Shown: positions 18,626 through 27,877 of the stretch, in pieces
Layout of the letters: every line of letters begins with the position of its first letter
How positions within the stretch are numbered: the stretch's first letter is position 1
NCBI GenBank assembly: GCA_964645155.1
Contig: CAZYBG010000002.1
Coordinates: forward strand, 25,071-89,070
DNA from: CAZYBG01 sp964645155
GTDB lineage: Bacteria > Pseudomonadota > Alphaproteobacteria > Rhodobacterales > Rhodobacteraceae
Length of the DNA: 64,000 bases
Direction: 5' to 3'
The notes under the pieces: generated by a model
Told to the model about the DNA's origin: nothing
Database searches by the model: none
The model's input: the letters and a program-made list of their open reading frames with translations, nothing else
Made by a program: the position numbers and the translations under genes

Positions 18626-20206
18626 ATGCGGGATTTCCATCTGCCGGGCCGGTCGCCGGTCTTCGCCGCCAACGGCATGTGCGCGACCTCGCACCCGCTC
18701 GCCGCAAGGACGGCGATCGACGTCCTGGCGGAGGGCGGCAATGCCGTCGATGCCGCGATCGCGGCCGCGGTGCTGCTTGGCTTCTGCGAGCCGCAGATGA
18801 CGGGGCTCGGGGGCGACTGCTTCGTGCTGGTCAAGCCTGCGGGAAGCGATGACGTTGTCACGCTCAACGGGTCGGGCCGCGCCCCCGCCGCGCTCGACGC
18901 GGCCGCACTGCGCGACCGGGGGCTCGGCCAGGTTCCGGCCGGCGGGCCGGAGGCCGTGACGATCCCCGGTGCCGTCGATGCCTTCTGCCGGCTGGCCGAG
19001 GCGCATGGCCGCTGGGGCCTCGACCGGACGCTCGCGCCCGCGATCCGCTATGCAGAAGAGGGCGTGCCGGTCGCGCCGCGCGTCGCCTTCGACTGGGCGG
19101 AGGCCGCAGGCAGCCTGCAGGGCCGGGCGCGCGAACGGTTCCTGATCGGTGGCCGCGCCGCCCGTCCGGGCGAGACCTTCCGCGCCGCCGGCCAGGCCGA
19201 CGTGCTGCGCCGGATCGCGCGCGAGGGGCGACCCGCATTCTATGAAGGCGAGGTGGCCGAGGACATGGTGGCGAGCCTCAGGGCCCTCGGCGGCACCCAC
19301 ACGCTTGACGATTTCGCCGCCGCCGAGGCGACCTGGGGGCTGCCGGTCGTCGGCGACTATCGCGGGGTCGGTCTTCTGGAGCATCCGCCGAACGGCCAGG
19401 GGGCGGCGGCCATCCTGATCGCCAACATCCTCGCGCATTTCGACATCGCCGGCCTCGATCCCTGGGGTGCCGAGCGCACGCATCTCGAGGCAGAGGCGAC
19501 CAAGCTCGGCTACGACGCGCGCAACCGCTTCCTCGCCGACCCCGACCATATGGCGCGGCTCGACCACCTGCTTTCGCCCGACACCGCCGCCGCGCTGGCC
19601 CGGCTGATCGATCCCGGGCGGGCAATGGCCGATCCGCACACAGCCTCCGAGGCGGTGCACCGGGAGACGATCTACATTACCGTCGTCGATCGCGACCGGA
19701 TGGCGGTGTCGCTGATCTATTCGATCTACCACGCGTTCGGCTCCGGGCTTGCAAGCGACCGGTTCGGCATCCTGTTCCACAACCGCGGTGCGGGCTTCAC
19801 GCTCGAGCCCGGTCATCCCAACGAGGCCGGCGGCGGCAAGCGACCGCTGCACACGATCATTCCCGCGATGCTCGCCGAGGGCGGCCGGATCACGATGCCG
19901 TTCGGCGTCATGGGAGGCGCCTACCAGGCGACCGGGCACGCCCGGTTCGTCGCCAACGTCGTCGACTTCGGCATGGACCCGCAGACCGCGATCGACGGGC
20001 CGCGCGCGTTCTGGGACGCGGGCGAACTGAAGGTCGAGCGCGGCTATGCGCCCGAGGTCCAGCAGGCGCTGGCCGATCTCGGCCACCGGGTGGCAGTGCC
20101 CGAGGGCGCGATCGGCGGGGCGCAGGCGATCCGCATCGACCACGGATCGGGGGTTCTGGAAGGCGGATCGGACCCGCGGAAGGATGGCTGCGCACTCGGC
20201 TACTAG
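18626..20206 (+). CDS. Gamma-glutamyltransferase family protein
   Basis: N-terminal-nucleophile enzyme of 526 residues related to gamma-glutamyltranspeptidase and cephalosporin acylase. The N-terminal subunit has GGNAVDAAIAAA and EPQMTGLGGDCF. The likely self-cleavage and nucleophile Thr is T348 in HRETIYITVVDRD, followed by FGSG and the oxyanion-loop region PNEAGGGKRPLHTIIPAM. No signal peptide is seen at MRDFHLPGRSP, so it may be cytoplasmic, unlike the periplasmic E. coli enzyme. GGGAG precedes the ATG. Glutathione or another gamma-glutamyl or amide substrate is possible. Confidence 0.88.
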   Translation: MRDFHLPGRSPVFAANGMCATSHPLAARTAIDVLAEGGNAVDAAIAAAVLLGFCEPQMTGLGGDCFVLVKPAGSDDVVTLNGSGRAPAALDAAALRDRGLGQVPAGGPEAVTIPGAVDAFCRLAEAHGRWGLDRTLAPAIRYAEEGVPVAPRVAFDWAEAAGSLQGRARERFLIGGRAARPGETFRAAGQADVLRRIAREGRPAFYEGEVAEDMVASLRALGGTHTLDDFAAAEATWGLPVVGDYRGVGLLEHPPNGQGAAAILIANILAHFDIAGLDPWGAERTHLEAEATKLGYDARNRFLADPDHMARLDHLLSPDTAAALARLIDPGRAMADPHTASEAVHRETIYITVVDRDRMAVSLIYSIYHAFGSGLASDRFGILFHNRGAGFTLEPGHPNEAGGGKRPLHTIIPAMLAEGGRITMPFGVMGGAYQATGHARFVANVVDFGMDPQTAIDGPRAFWDAGELKVERGYAPEVQQALADLGHRVAVPEGAIGGAQAIRIDHGSGVLEGGSDPRKDGCALGY

Positions 20207-20218
20207 CGACAGGCCCCG

Positions 20219-20286
20219 GCCCGCCATCCTGCGCCCCGGCGCGGCCGCCCTTGTCGCCGGCTCCGTCAGGGCGCAGGATGGCGGGC
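20219..20286. repeat. Long inverted repeat after the GGT gene
   Basis: Arms of 18 bases (20219-20236 and 20269-20286; the core CCGCCATCCTGCGCC and its complement) are perfectly complementary around a 32-base loop. It begins 13 bases after the gamma-glutamyltransferase stop and lies in the 240-bp gap before the Usp gene. It may terminate or protect the upstream transcript; no U-tract follows. Confidence 0.65.
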
Positions 20287-20446
20287 GCCGTTCGCCCCGC
20301 CCGTCCGCGGCCGGGTGCCGCCATCGTCCGGCCGTCGACCAAGCATCGGGTCCCGGGTCCGCGCCCTGACCGGCGTTTGCGCCAGGTCAAGGCGGCCGCC
20401 GCGTGCGGAACCGAGGATGGGCGCAACCACCAAAGGAGGGGCCGAC

Positions 20447-21286
20447 ATGTCCTACAAGACCATTCTGACGATCGTCACCAACGACGCGACCGCGCCGCAG
20501 GCGCTTGCAGCGGCAACGGCGGTCGCGCGGCGCGAGGCGGGCCATCTCGACATCCTCTGCATCGGGATCGACCGGACCCAGACGGGCTACTACTACGCCG
20601 GCGCCAACGCGCTGATCCTTCAGGAGACGCTGGAGCGCGCCCAGACCGACGCGGAGGCGCTCGGCAAGCTGGTGAAGGAACGGATGCGCGCCGAGGACAT
20701 CGCCTGGGGGGTCGAGACGGCGGTCGCGCAGATCGCGGGGCTGACCCGGCTGGTCGCCGAACATGCGCAGTTCGCCGACCTCGTCGTCCTGCCCCGGCCC
20801 TACGGCAAGGAGCGCGGGATCGAGGACGAGGCTGCCATCGAGGCGGCGATGTTCGAGGGCCAGGCGCCGGTGCTGGTCGTGCCGGAAGACGGGCTGTCCG
20901 CCACGTTCGGTCGCCGCATCGTGGTGGCCTGGAACGAGAGCGCCGAGGCGCTCGCGGCCGTGCGCGCGGCGATGCCGCTGCTCGCGGCGGCCGAACTCGT
21001 CGACATCGTGGTGGTCGACCCGCCGCGGCACGGGCCCGACCGGTCCGACCCCGGCGGCCGGCTGAGCCAGATGATCGCCCGGCACGGCGCACGGGCCGAG
21101 GTCTCGGTGCTCGCCCGCACGATGCCGCGGGTGTCCGACGTGATCCGCCGGCACGTCGCCGACCGCAGCGCCGATCTGGTGGTGATGGGCGCCTACGGGC
21201 ATTCGCGCTTCCGCGAGGCGATTCTCGGCGGCGCCACGCGCCATATGCTCGAGACGGCCGAGGTTCCGGTTCTCCTCGCGCACTGA
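20447..21286 (+). CDS. Tandem universal stress protein
   Basis: Cytoplasmic stress protein of 279 residues made of two Usp domains. The first (about 1-150) begins SYKTILTIVTND. The second (about 160-279) begins RRIVVAWNES and ends in the ATP-loop-like VVMGAYGHSRFREAILGGATRHML, with G-x2-G-x9-G(S/T)-type spacing. The first copy lacks this loop, which is common in tandem Usp proteins. AAAGGAGG lies nine bases before the ATG, a very strong ribosome site. It is convergent with the cation efflux gene. Confidence 0.9.
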   Translation: MSYKTILTIVTNDATAPQALAAATAVARREAGHLDILCIGIDRTQTGYYYAGANALILQETLERAQTDAEALGKLVKERMRAEDIAWGVETAVAQIAGLTRLVAEHAQFADLVVLPRPYGKERGIEDEAAIEAAMFEGQAPVLVVPEDGLSATFGRRIVVAWNESAEALAAVRAAMPLLAAAELVDIVVVDPPRHGPDRSDPGGRLSQMIARHGARAEVSVLARTMPRVSDVIRRHVADRSADLVVMGAYGHSRFREAILGGATRHMLETAEVPVLLAH

Positions 21287-21295
21287 GGGCGCGCG

Positions 21296-22183
21296 TCAGC
21301 GGCTGCCGGCAACGTCCTTGTGCACGATCACGTCGGCCTGCGGATAGGCATCGATGATCCTGCGCCGAAGCTGCGCGCCGATCTCGTGCGCCTCGCGCAG
21401 GGTCTGGTCGCCGTCGAGTTCGATATGGATGTTGACGAAGACGGTCGAACCCGCGGTCCGCGTCTTCAGGTCGTGGAAGCCGCGCACCCCGGGATGCGCG
21501 CGCGCGATGGCGGCGATGCCCTCGATCAGCGCGGGGCTCGCGCTGCGATCCATCAGGGCATCCCAGGCGCCGCGGAAGATCGACACGGCACCGACCGCGA
21601 GCATCAGCGCGGCGCCGAGGGCGACGACGCTGTCGACCTGGTAGAGCCCGAACCGCGCCGACATCCAGAGGGAAAGGATGGCGCCGATATTGGGCAGCAG
21701 GTCGCCGAGGTAGTGGAGCGAATCCGCGCGCACCACGCGGCTTCCGGTCCGCCGCGCGACGCGGCGCTGCCAGAGGACGAGGCCCACTGTCAGCGCGATC
21801 GACACGGTCATGGCCGCGATCCCGGCACCCTGCGCGGCAAGCGGGTCCGGCGCGTCGGAGAGCAGGCGGCGCACTGCCGCCCAGGCGATGACCGCCGCCG
21901 AGGCGAGAACGAAGAGCGACTGGCCGAGCGCTGCGAGGTCTTCGGCCGAGGTGTGGCCGAAGGCGTGATCCTCGTCGGCGGGGCGCGAGGCATAGATCAG
22001 CGCCGCGAGCCCGCCGAGCGACACCATGAGGTCCATCGCGCTGTCGGCGAGCGAGGCCGCGATCGACAGCGCGCCGGTCTCGCCCAGCGCCCAGAGTTTC
22101 AGGGCGACAAGCGTGAGCGCGACGACGACCGATGCCGTGCCGGCGGAGAGGTTGAGGCGGGTCGAGGCGGGGGGAACGGGCAA
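21296..22183 (-). CDS. Cation diffusion facilitator (FieF/YiiP-like)
   Basis: Inner-membrane divalent-cation/proton antiporter of 295 residues. The metal-site motifs are present: SLADSAMD in TM2 (two Asp) and RADSLHYLGD in TM5 (Asp, His, Asp). A HAFGHTSAEDLAALGQ loop and a C-terminal cytoplasmic domain (VFVNIHIELDGDQTLREAHEI) complete the fold. No ATG gives a sensible N-terminus; I chose a TTG at 22183, eight bases after CGGAG. Zinc, iron or manganese are the likely cargo. Confidence 0.85.
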   Translation of the reverse strand: MPVPPASTRLNLSAGTASVVVALTLVALKLWALGETGALSIAASLADSAMDLMVSLGGLAALIYASRPADEDHAFGHTSAEDLAALGQSLFVLASAAVIAWAAVRRLLSDAPDPLAAQGAGIAAMTVSIALTVGLVLWQRRVARRTGSRVVRADSLHYLGDLLPNIGAILSLWMSARFGLYQVDSVVALGAALMLAVGAVSIFRGAWDALMDRSASPALIEGIAAIARAHPGVRGFHDLKTRTAGSTVFVNIHIELDGDQTLREAHEIGAQLRRRIIDAYPQADVIVHKDVAGSR

Positions 22184-22253
22184 GGCGCGACTCCGGCCGG
22201 ACCTGGACCGCCCGAGCCCTAGCGCCGGATGGCCGCGCGTGCAAGCGGCCGCG

Positions 22254-22751
22254 TCAGTCCCTGACCTCGCCCGCCGCCACGCCCCACAGGGTCGCGGTCT
22301 CGGCCCAGCCGCGGGCACCGTCGGCGGCCAGCCGGCACCAGCCCGGCACGCATTCGCCGAGCCGGGCGATCACGCCGGCCTCGGCATAGGCGTTGACCGG
22401 CGCCGCCGCCTCGGGCCGGGCGCGGAGCGGCGTCATGTCGACGTCGACAAGCACCGTGCGCACACCCGAAAGGAGCGTGTAATGCACCCATCCCCCGGCC
22501 CCGTCGCGATCGGCGACACGCCGCCAGTGCGAGTACTCCGCCACGATCTGGAGCGGCATGTCGCGCCGCCGGAACACCCAGTCGATCCGGTGGTCGGTTC
22601 CCGGGCCGCGGCGCGCATTGGCCTCGTCGGCCTTGAGCGAGACGAACCGCGGCAGCGGCAGGTTGGTAACTGGCCCGCGCTCCTCTGCCGCCGCTACATT
22701 CGCCGCGAACAAAAGGAGGAGGACACCCGCAAGGGCCATGCGTCTCATCAT
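22254..22751 (-). CDS. Secreted SH3b-domain protein
   Basis: Exported protein of 165 residues. The signal peptide (MMRRMALAGVLLLLFAANVAAA) is followed by two SH3-like repeats: about 35-95, with FVSLKADEANARRGPGTDHRIDWVF, and about 95-160, with MTPLRARPEAAAPVNAYAEAGV and GWCRLAADGARGWAE. Rhodobacterales carry many such SH3 proteins, presumed periplasmic and wall-associated. Function unknown. Confidence 0.85.
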   Translation of the reverse strand: MMRRMALAGVLLLLFAANVAAAEERGPVTNLPLPRFVSLKADEANARRGPGTDHRIDWVFRRRDMPLQIVAEYSHWRRVADRDGAGGWVHYTLLSGVRTVLVDVDMTPLRARPEAAAPVNAYAEAGVIARLGECVPGWCRLAADGARGWAETATLWGVAAGEVRD

Positions 22752-22878
22752 CTGATCCGGCTGCCGCCCGTTCTGGTAATCTTGTTGCTCGACCGCTCGC
22801 GCGGGGTTCTTGTGCGCGCCCCCTGCATGCGCCACTTTGCCAGCCGGAGCCCGGCCCGAAAAGAGGGGGAGCGCAGGA

Positions 22879-23865
22879 ATGCCCGGACAGCGGCTCAGTG
22901 TTGTCGTGACGCGACGGTTGCCCGAGGCCGTCGAGACGCGCATGACCGAGCTGTTCGACGTGACGCTAAGCCCCGACGACCGGCCGATGCCGCGCGAGGA
23001 TCTGGTCGCGGCGATGCGGCGCGCCGACGTGCTCGTGCCGACGGTGACCGATACGATCGACGCCGCGATGCTGGCGCAGGCTGGCGAACGGCTGAAGCTG
23101 ATCGCGAGCTTCGGCGCGGGCTTCGACCATATCGACGTCACGACCGCCCGGCAGCGCGGCGTCCTCGTCACGAACACGCCGGGGGTCGTGACCGAGGACA
23201 CCGCAGACATGGCGATGGCGCTGATCCTTGCCGTCACCCGGCGGATCCCGGAGGGGCTGGCCGTCATGCAGGCAGCGTCCTGGAGCGGCTGGGCGCCGAC
23301 CGCGTTCCTCGGCGGGCGGCTCGGCGGGCGGCGGCTCGGCATCCTCGGGATGGGGCGGATCGGGCAGGCGGTGGCGCGCCGGGCGCTGGCCTTCGGCATG
23401 CAGGTCCACTACCACAACCGCCGCCGGCTGCACCCCGAGGTCGAGGCCGAGCTGCAAGCGACCTGGTGGGAAAGCCTCGACCAGATGGTAAGCCGGATCG
23501 ACATCCTGTCGATCAACTGCCCGCACACGCCCGCCACCTTCCACCTGATGAACGCCCGCCGGCTCAAGCTGATGAAGCCCTCGGCGGTGATCGTGAACAC
23601 CTCCCGCGGCGAGGTGATCGACGAGAACGCCCTGACGCGGATGCTGCGCGCGGGCGAGATCGCCGGCGCCGGCCTCGACGTGTTCGAGCGCGGCCACGAG
23701 ATCAACCCGCGGCTCCGCGCGCTCGACAACGTGGTGCTCCTGCCGCATATGGGCTCGGCCACTGTCGAGGGCCGGATCGAGATGGGCGAGAAGGTGATCG
23801 TCAACATCAAGACCTTCGCCGATGGCCACCGGCCTCCCGATCTGGTCGTGCCGAGTATGCTGTAG
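22879..23865 (+). CDS. D-2-hydroxyacid dehydrogenase (glyoxylate reductase-like)
   Basis: NAD(P)-dependent 2-hydroxyacid dehydrogenase of 328 residues. The Rossmann motif is LGILGMGRIGQAVARR, the catalytic Arg is in VNTSRGEVID, the Glu in the GAGLDVFERG region, and the catalytic His in LLPHMGSAT. Substrate-loop FGAGFDHIDV is typical. The NRRR stretch after the second beta-strand favours NADPH and a glyoxylate/hydroxypyruvate reductase role. GGGGGAGCGCAGGA precedes the ATG. Confidence 0.92.
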   Translation: MPGQRLSVVVTRRLPEAVETRMTELFDVTLSPDDRPMPREDLVAAMRRADVLVPTVTDTIDAAMLAQAGERLKLIASFGAGFDHIDVTTARQRGVLVTNTPGVVTEDTADMAMALILAVTRRIPEGLAVMQAASWSGWAPTAFLGGRLGGRRLGILGMGRIGQAVARRALAFGMQVHYHNRRRLHPEVEAELQATWWESLDQMVSRIDILSINCPHTPATFHLMNARRLKLMKPSAVIVNTSRGEVIDENALTRMLRAGEIAGAGLDVFERGHEINPRLRALDNVVLLPHMGSATVEGRIEMGEKVIVNIKTFADGHRPPDLVVPSML

Positions 23866-23968
23866 GCCGCCGCTGCATCGCTAAAGTCCACGGCATCGGT
23901 CACCGGACCGCCACCATCCGTTAAACGCTTCTTTCACACTCGGCTTCATCCTCGGCCCCGGGGAATAG

Positions 23969-26536
23969 GTGTGGTTTCGGGGGCGTGGCGTGGTGGCGTT
24001 GACGCATGCGACGAACGTTTCGGGCGGTGCGTCGGCCTATCTGGCCGGCGTCACCGACCTTCAGGTCGTCATGACTGCCGGCGGCCCGGTGCTGCATGCG
24101 CTGAGCCGCGCGCATGCCGGCATCGCAACGCTGGGCCTCACGCCGCAGGGCTTGCTGGGGCTCAGCGGGCAGACGGCGTTTCCGGCGGCAGTCACGTCGG
24201 ATGCCATGCTGGCGTCGGTGACACTGGGGCAGACGGCCTATCTCCTCTCGTCGGCGCAATCGGGCAACACGCTCGCCGGCTTCACGCTTCAGGCCTCGGG
24301 TGCCGTCGGTCCGGCGGTTTCGCTGCCCGGCGGCGGCGGCATCGCCGACGAGGCGCCGGTGATCGCGGCGGCCGTCGTGGGCGGCAAGACGTTCCTCGTC
24401 TCTGGCGGTCTCGACAGCGCGGGCCTGATGGTGCACGAGCTCGGGCCGGACCTTGCCCTGACGCCAGTCGCGACCGCGCCCGACACCGGCGCGACCTACG
24501 CCGCCGACATAGCCGACATCGTGGTGGTCCAGCGCGGCGGGACCACCTTCGTCCTGGTCGCATCGCCGGGCGAGGACGGGGTCGGCAGCTACCGGCTCGA
24601 CACCAGCGGCGGGCTGACCCCGGTTCAGGGGCTGGGGGGTCCCGCCGCACCGCCGCTTGCCACGCCGACCGACATCGCCGTGATCGACCTCGCCGGGCGG
24701 AGCTATGCGGTCATCGCCGCGGCCGGCAACGGAACGCTGACCGTGGTCGAGGTTCTCGACGACGGCCGGATGATCGCGACCGATCAGGTGATGGACACGC
24801 TCGGCACCCGCTTCGCCGCGGTTGGCGTGGTCGAGGCCATCGTCGTCGACGGGCGCGCCTTCGTGGTCGCGGGCGGCGCCGATGACGGGATCACGGTGTT
24901 CGAGCTTCTGCCGGGCGGGCGCCTCGTCCACACCACAACCTTTGCCGATACCGCCGGCACCACGCTGCAGAACGTCAGCGCGCTGGCGCTGGCCGTCGTC
25001 GGCGGCGAGGTCCATGTCTTTGCGACGAGCGAGACCGAACCCGGCGTGACCCAGTTCGTCCTCGACCCTGGCCCGACCGGCTTGCGCACCATCGGCGGGG
25101 ACGGCGCCGACACCCTGACCGGGACCGCGGGCGACGACATCCTGATTGGCGGCGGCGGCAACGACATGCTGAGCGGCGGGGCCGGCCGCGACATCCTCGT
25201 CGATGGCGCGGGCAGCGACAGCCTGCGCGGCGGCGCGGGGGCCGACCTTTTCGTCCTCACGCCCGACGGCGAGGTCGACACGATCCTTGATTTCGAACCG
25301 GGGATCGACCGGCTCGACCTGTCCGCCTTCTTCATGCTGTACAGTGCGGCGCAGCTGCAGATCGTCGCCACGGCGACCGGCGCCGAGATCCGCTTCGGCG
25401 ACGAGGTGATCGTGGTGCAGAGCGCCTCGGGAGACCCGATCGCGCCGGCGACCTTCACCACCGCAACGGTGATCGACATGCCGCGCGTTCATTCGCCGAC
25501 GATCTGGCTGCCACGCTTCTTCGCCGGTACGCCCGACCACGACGTGCTGGAGGGCGGCCCGCTGGGCGACGGGATCTCCGGGGGCGCGGGCGACGACACC
25601 ATCTTCGGTGGCGGCGGCGACGACCTGCTCCGCGGCGAGGACGGGGCCGACCGGATCAATGCGGGCGAGGGCAACGACACGCTGCACGGCGGCACCGGCG
25701 GCGACTTCCTGATCGGGGCGGGCGGCGCCGACATCCTGTGGGGCGAGGATGGCAACGATCGCCTTTATGGCGGCACCGGCGACGACACGCTCGACGGCGG
25801 CCGCGGCAGCGACGAGGTGTTTGGCGAGGAAGGCCACGACCTGCTCTACGGCGACGACGGCTTCGACTACCTGGCCGGCGGCGCCGGCAACGACACGCTC
25901 TGGGGCGGCAACGGCAACGACCGGCTGCTCGGCGGCAACGACAACGACCAGCTCTGGGGCGGGCCGGGCAACGACACGCTGTGGGGCGGCCCCTCGGGCA
26001 ACGACATCCTGCGCGGCGAGGACGGCGACGACTGGCTCTACGGCGAGTCGGGCGCCGACTGGCTCCACGGCGGCGCCGGCCATGACCGGCTGTTCGGCGG
26101 CAACGGCCTCGACACGCTGATCGGCGCCGACGGCAACGACACCCTCGACGGCGGGCTGCACGACGACCAGCTCTTCGGCGGATCGGGCGACGACCTGCTG
26201 ATCGGCGGCGAGGGGGCCGACAGGCTCGCTGGCGAGGCGGGCGCCGACACGCTCGACGGCGGGGCCGGCGACGACTGGCTGGCCGGCGGCGACGGGGCCG
26301 ACACCTTCGTCTTCCTGCCCGGCGGCGGCCGCGACACGATCGCCGACTTCGATCCCGCCGGCGGCGACGTGATCGACCTTCGCGCGATCGACGCGGTGGC
26401 CGACTGGAACGACCTTGCCGCCCACCACCTCGCGCAGACGGCCGGGGGCGCGCTCATCACGCTCAGCGCAACCGACAGCATCCTTCTGGCCGGCGTCGGC
26501 GCGGCGGCGCTTGATCCGGGCGACTTCCTGTTCTGA
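23969..26536 (+). CDS. RTX calcium-binding protein with N-terminal beta-propeller-like repeats
   Basis: Likely secreted protein of 855 residues with no N-terminal signal, starting at GTG behind GGGGAA. Residues ~30-370 hold about six repeats of the form hydrophobic-G-x-aromatic-hydrophobic-(A/S)-x-G...hydrophobic-L, for example GGKTFLVSGG, GRSYAVIAAA and GRAFVVAGGA, suggesting a beta-propeller. Residues 376-426 and ~520-785 are nonapeptide RTX repeats (GGxGxDxLx) that bind Ca2+. The C-terminus (DTIADFDPAGGDVIDL to DFLF) is the type used for type I secretion. No secretion genes are nearby. The next genes concern surface glycans. Confidence 0.9.
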   Translation: MWFRGRGVVALTHATNVSGGASAYLAGVTDLQVVMTAGGPVLHALSRAHAGIATLGLTPQGLLGLSGQTAFPAAVTSDAMLASVTLGQTAYLLSSAQSGNTLAGFTLQASGAVGPAVSLPGGGGIADEAPVIAAAVVGGKTFLVSGGLDSAGLMVHELGPDLALTPVATAPDTGATYAADIADIVVVQRGGTTFVLVASPGEDGVGSYRLDTSGGLTPVQGLGGPAAPPLATPTDIAVIDLAGRSYAVIAAAGNGTLTVVEVLDDGRMIATDQVMDTLGTRFAAVGVVEAIVVDGRAFVVAGGADDGITVFELLPGGRLVHTTTFADTAGTTLQNVSALALAVVGGEVHVFATSETEPGVTQFVLDPGPTGLRTIGGDGADTLTGTAGDDILIGGGGNDMLSGGAGRDILVDGAGSDSLRGGAGADLFVLTPDGEVDTILDFEPGIDRLDLSAFFMLYSAAQLQIVATATGAEIRFGDEVIVVQSASGDPIAPATFTTATVIDMPRVHSPTIWLPRFFAGTPDHDVLEGGPLGDGISGGAGDDTIFGGGGDDLLRGEDGADRINAGEGNDTLHGGTGGDFLIGAGGADILWGEDGNDRLYGGTGDDTLDGGRGSDEVFGEEGHDLLYGDDGFDYLAGGAGNDTLWGGNGNDRLLGGNDNDQLWGGPGNDTLWGGPSGNDILRGEDGDDWLYGESGADWLHGGAGHDRLFGGNGLDTLIGADGNDTLDGGLHDDQLFGGSGDDLLIGGEGADRLAGEAGADTLDGGAGDDWLAGGDGADTFVFLPGGGRDTIADFDPAGGDVIDLRAIDAVADWNDLAAHHLAQTAGGALITLSATDSILLAGVGAAALDPGDFLF

Positions 26537-26610
26537 GCGGTGCGAACGGTTTGGTTACCAATCGCCCCTAGCGTCGCCCGGGAAAAGGCGCGGCCAGAAC
26601 GGAGCATGCG

Positions 26611-27876
26611 ATGCGCGGTATTCTCACCCGGGTTCAGACGGCGCTGCTCTACCCGAGGGCCTACGCAACGGTATTCGCGCAGTCCGAGCTCCAGCGCCTG
26701 CGCAGCCGCGGCAAGGCCCCGATGGTCCATGTCGAGGCGCCCTATGCCGGCCAGCCGATCCTCCTCCTCGCGCTCTACGAGAAGGGCGTGCTGCGCCCCG
26801 ACATCCGGCGCCTCGTCGCGACGGCGAAGGCGGCGGGGCTCTACGTCCTGGCGGTCAACACCCAGCGCCTCGCCGACCCGGCGAGCCTCGCCGGCATCAT
26901 CGACTGCTATGTCGAGCGGTTCAATTTCGGTCGCGACTTCGGCAGCTACCGCTGCGGCTTCCTGCACATCTACGGGCGGGGCTGGCACGAGCGCTGCCCG
27001 CGGCTCCTCATGCTGAACGACAGTGTCTTCTACGCCGGCGCCCCGCTCGGCGCCTTTCTCGCCGACCTGCTCGATGATCCGGGCGAGGCCGTCGGCGCGA
27101 CCGAGAACTTCGAGATCGACCACCACCTCGGGTCGTTCTGCCTGGCCATCGCCGGCCGGATCCTGCGCGACGCGCGCTTCCGCCGCTACTGGCGCCGCTA
27201 CCGGCTGAGCGACGTGCGCCCCGAGGTGATCCGCCGGGGCGAGATGGGGCTCTCGCGGCTTCTCAAGCGCTGCGTCTTGTCGCCCGACGCGTTCCGGGCG
27301 CTCTACGACGCCCGCCGCGTGCTCGATGCCCTCGCCGGGGACGACGCGCTGGTCGACTTCGCGTTCCGCAACGCGCGCGATTCCGGCTTGGTGGACTGGC
27401 GGCGCGCCTCGGCGATCGCGGTGGCCGACGCGTTCGGCCGCGAGCACATCGCCGATCCCTACGCCTCCGACAAGATCGAGCTCACGGTCGGCGGCAATTC
27501 TGGGGAGATGCGCAACCGCCATCATGTCGCCGACGTCGCGGGCGCCCGCGCCTATCTCGAGGCGCATCTGGTGCCGGGCCAGTCGGTGCCGGCCGACGCG
27601 CTCAATGATCGCGCGGTCGCGCATCTTCTCGAGGTGTTCCTGCAGGGCAGCCAGATCCACCAGAACGCGGTGCTGCTGCTAAGGCTCGGCCTGCCGATCG
27701 TGAAGCTCGACGGGATGTTCCGGGGCATGTTCTCGACGCTGGACCTGCGCCGCCTGCTGCGCCTCCTTCCGGCCGACGAGGCGGCCGAACTGGCGCGCCA
27801 GTTGCTCGAACGGCCGTTCGGCGGCGCGACGCTCATCGGGTGGAAGCGCGCGGCCTTCTTCCGGGGGCTGATCTGA
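26611..27876 (+). CDS. RgpF-type rhamnan-synthesis-like protein
   Basis: Protein of 421 residues like the RgpF (rhamnan synthesis F) family of cell-surface polysaccharide enzymes. The diagnostic run is VERFNFGRDFGSYRCGF, then LLMLNDSVFYAG and GATENFEIDHHLGSFCL. No signal peptide or membrane segment is seen, so it would be a cytoplasmic glycosyltransferase-like enzyme. It stops one base before the sulfotransferase start, so they form an operon, possibly making a sulfated glycan. Confidence 0.8.
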   Translation: MRGILTRVQTALLYPRAYATVFAQSELQRLRSRGKAPMVHVEAPYAGQPILLLALYEKGVLRPDIRRLVATAKAAGLYVLAVNTQRLADPASLAGIIDCYVERFNFGRDFGSYRCGFLHIYGRGWHERCPRLLMLNDSVFYAGAPLGAFLADLLDDPGEAVGATENFEIDHHLGSFCLAIAGRILRDARFRRYWRRYRLSDVRPEVIRRGEMGLSRLLKRCVLSPDAFRALYDARRVLDALAGDDALVDFAFRNARDSGLVDWRRASAIAVADAFGREHIADPYASDKIELTVGGNSGEMRNRHHVADVAGARAYLEAHLVPGQSVPADALNDRAVAHLLEVFLQGSQIHQNAVLLLRLGLPIVKLDGMFRGMFSTLDLRRLLRLLPADEAAELARQLLERPFGGATLIGWKRAAFFRGLI

Positions 27877-27877
27877 C

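Noticed and set aside
25560..26310. Dense short repeats resembling a tandem or CRISPR-like array
   Set aside because: The repeats translate as RTX nonapeptides in one continuous frame and vary in DNA sequence; no constant repeat/spacer pattern is present.
23921..26428. 835-residue open frame opposite the RTX gene
   Set aside because: It mirrors the repetitive GC-rich RTX coding region, has low-complexity valine/alanine composition, no ribosome site and no recognisable domain.
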